From Silurus meridionalis (taxonomy: Eukaryota; Chordata; Actinopteri; Siluriformes; Siluridae), in contig NC_060887.1 of assembly GCF_014805685.1 (NCBI RefSeq), positions 13,309,963 through 13,373,962 on the forward strand: a stretch of 64,000 bases of DNA, written 5' to 3'. Under the pieces are notes generated by a model that searched no databases, had not been told where the DNA came from, and was given only the letters and a program-made list of their open reading frames with translations. This document shows, in pieces, positions 61,490 to 64,000 of the stretch (positions within the stretch are counted from its first letter, which is position 1; the number at the start of each line of letters is the position of its first letter). The position numbers were made by a program, and so were the translations under genes.

Positions 61490-62360
61490 AAATACTAAGC
61501 ACAGTGAAATAACAAAACATCCACACACAAATACAGCTTTCTGGGGTTTTGTCAAATCAAGTTTGGCAACAGTACTGGCACAAATGTCTTTATTCATCAT
61601 AACACACAAGTTTAAATATTTTAGCCAGATGCTGAAACTTTAATTGATGTGAGAAAGAATCAATCCCAGATTGCAATGTTTCTACAGATTGATGCTGTAT
61701 TGCACGTAAAGCAATTTTAAAAATAGAAAACTGCTTCAGCATATATCGACAGGATACTGCATGTTACAGTTTTATAGAAAAACAATAGAATACTGTTAGG
61801 AATGGCCTGAGACTAAGAAGCTTGTTTTAATAGTCGTTTGTTCCTATAGTAACAGCTTCCACAGGGACTGCTCTAAGTGCTAAAAGAAAAAAAATCTGTG
61901 AGTAATTGTTGACTGATGCAGTGAAATATTCTGTAAAAAGACATTTTCTTTAGCTTTTTTTCTCAGGAGGCTCTACAATGTCTGTACACTGCGTTTCAGA
62001 GGTTTTCAGTCCAGATTAAAAACTTCAGTTCAGGCAGCTTTGCGGTTTCTCAATAACATCTTTATGGAGTAATAATTTTGAGAGGCAACTAAAAGAAAAC
62101 CTGATTATAGGTGTAAAGTAACAGGATGTCATTTCTCTTGCAAACTTTATTCAACATGTTTAGAATGTGTAAATTTTTCAAAAAGTCAAAAACTTTTAGT
62201 TTTGGCAAATCAATGAGGTAAAAGATGAATAAAGAACTTCAGAACATGCTATTATAAGAAAATGATCACCTTTGGCATTGGAAGCCATCACACCAGTCCA
62301 TCATTGATTTCATTTTTTTTTTTTTTTTACCCAGCTCATGTTTGTTTTTTCATGCAGAAG
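61490..62360. other. no gene recognised
   Basis: AT-rich DNA between the Tc1 element and the MITE. Nothing supported. Confidence 0.4.
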
Positions 62361-62365
62361 ATATA

Positions 62366-62651
62366 CAGTAATACCCCGTTTATCTCAGTGGTTACATTCC
62401 AAAACCACGAAAAACAAAAAAAATGTGATAAACGGATGCCACTCCAAAAATGCTATTTTATGTATACAGTACTGTACTATACTAACATTTTACTTCATTT
62501 TATAATAAATAATGAAATAAGTTTTTTGTCTATCGTGTTATCCGCTAGAGACCGGGAAAATCAGCAAAACAAATTAGTTATGTGGCAAATGCAATTCCGC
62601 GAAAGAAGCGGGGGCACGAGATTCGAACCGTGCTAAAGTGGGGGATTACTG
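62366..62651. mobile_element. Tigger-like MITE
   Basis: Terminal inverted repeats: cagtaataccccgtttatct at the left; the right end, reverse-complemented, reads cagtaatcccccactttagc. The inside has 'ttccaaaaccacgaaaaaca' and 'ccgcgaaagaagcgggggc', features of pogo/Tigger-type MITEs. It is 286 bp with no open frame of its own. Confidence 0.55.
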
Positions 62652-62859
62652 TTATAATATAAATGTGATGTAGAAGTATTAATGTAAAGACTATCATTTA
62701 TAGAAAAAAATATATATAATATACCTTTATTTACACAATAGCATATATATGAATGAATATATTATAAATATGATTTACATAACTTAAAAAAATCTAAATA
62801 ATAATAATCCCAGCAACTAATTATAATTGTTAATAATATTATTAGTCAAGTAATGTCAA

Positions 62860-63080
62860 GCAGGCTTTATTGTCATTCCAACTGTACACAGTGCAGTACA
62901 CAGTGAAACGAAACAGGACTAAGGTGCTTCATCAGACAACTTAAATTAACAAAAGGACATTTAGTGCGAAAAAAACAAAAAAAAAGCCAAAATAAGACTA
63001 TTAATTGTAAAAAACTGTAAACACAGGGACACTGTAGTGCTGATCAGTACGGTACAGAAGGTTGTGAACGTGGATCATCC
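62860..63080. repeat. LINE 3' tail-like repeat
   Basis: 'ctttattgtcattccaactg', 'acacagtgcagtacacagtg' and 'aaacgaaacaggactaaggt' resemble a 3' tail common to fish Rex1-type LINEs. Confidence 0.4.
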
Positions 63081-63094
63081 GTTAATATATATAT

Positions 63095-63175
63095 ATATAT
63101 AATTCGTTACATTTATATAGCGCTTTTTCTGCAGCACTCAAAGCGCTTTACATATGAAAGGGGGATTCTCCTCCT
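63095..63175. repeat. fish interspersed repeat end
   Basis: 'acatttatatagcgcttttt', 'gcactcaaagcgctttacat' and 'gggggattctcctcctcctc' are the start of a dispersed fish repeat, cut off by a microsatellite. Confidence 0.4.
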
Positions 63176-63405
<230 letters not shown>

Positions 63406-64000
63406 AATCTTTCCTATTATTAAATGTAGTTTAGTAAATTTAAGGCCACAAATAACTTACACTGCACAGGCCTGTACTGGTGAGTAAAGATAAACCACAG
63501 AAACTGGTTTCATGTTAAGGAGCACACACTGTGACCTGGTTTAATCTACCACAAGCCTTACTGGAAGTAAGCTTTATAAAAATAGGCGAATGTAATAAAG
63601 ATATTATTGGCTAATGATTCTCTTTCCAAGTATCAGGCATCGTCTCCTGGCTGCATGTTTTGCTGAATTAGTTGCATATGATGAGATCATCAGGGATTTT
63701 TTTTTGGGACCTGTTAATTCAAAGTGGATGAGGTGGTGTCTGGTGTATGGAATTATTCAGTAGCATAATGGCTTCTACCAATTTGTGATAGCATGATTGT
63801 TTCGATTATCTAAAGATAATACATACTTCCTTAAAATTGAAGCGTTTTGTAATTCAATAAGTTCATGAATAAATAGACTAGTACAAATCATGTCAGATTT
63901 TTTCAACTTTTATATAACTAAGTACACTTGAAAAACAAATAATGCTCACTTTTTCTCGCTATTATATCGTGATGAAATCTTTGGTGCCTAGCCCTCTTTG
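63406..64000. other. no gene recognised
   Basis: AT-rich DNA to the end of the window. Nothing supported. Confidence 0.4.

Overview
The window looks like chromosomal DNA of a teleost fish. The genes are vertebrate and split into many exons with short GT-AG introns. The intergenic DNA is AT-rich and full of (TG)n, (TA)n and (GA)n microsatellites. The dispersed repeats are those typical of fish: Tc1-like elements, hAT-like elements, L2/Rex1/RTE-like LINE pieces, and tRNA-type SINEs ending in a 'tctgccaaatgccataaatgtaaat' type tail cut short here. A catfish or other otophysan is possible, but species cannot be fixed from the sequence alone.

Five protein-coding genes are supported. From left to right they are: (1) 1,981-4,630 minus, an SBK2/SBK3-like serine/threonine kinase whose first coding exon was not found; (2) 23,314-32,348 plus, epsin-1 (epn1), 11 coding exons, 642 residues; (3) 34,839-40,784 minus, a FOXJ2/FOXJ3-like forkhead factor, 9 coding exons, 513 residues; (4) 41,995-45,383 minus, isoc2, an isochorismatase-family hydrolase of 197 residues whose ATG appears to be split by an intron; (5) 46,364-51,956 plus, u2af2, the large U2AF splicing subunit, 11 coding exons, 462 residues, with one GC-AG intron. 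SBK2/SBK3, ISOC2, U2AF2 and EPN1 lie together on human 19q13.42, so this is a conserved vertebrate neighbourhood. The forkhead gene between epn1 and isoc2 has no human counterpart there that I know of.

Layout: 1-5,100 kinase gene and microsatellites; 5,100-13,400 gene-poor, with a 580-bp (CTA/CCA)n tract, a SINE, a Tc1 relic and a hAT-like element; 13,430-14,001 promoter-like DNA and a probable 5' exon for epn1; 14,000-23,260 probably the first intron(s) of epn1, with Tc1 relics; 23,260-33,600 epn1; 33,600-41,700 forkhead gene, convergent with epn1; 41,885-45,640 isoc2, then u2af2 head-to-head with it to about 52,300; 52,300-64,000 no host gene seen, but an LTR, a nested LINE cluster, two Tc1-like elements, MITEs and a 220-bp palindromic microsatellite.

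The genes are unrelated housekeeping or regulatory genes (endocytosis, transcription, small-molecule hydrolysis, 3' splice-site recognition, kinase signalling) rather than one pathway. I found no clear new biological system. The most unusual points are the split start codon of isoc2, the GC-AG intron in u2af2, the extra FoxJ2/3-type gene, the divergent activation segment of the kinase, and the transposon architecture.
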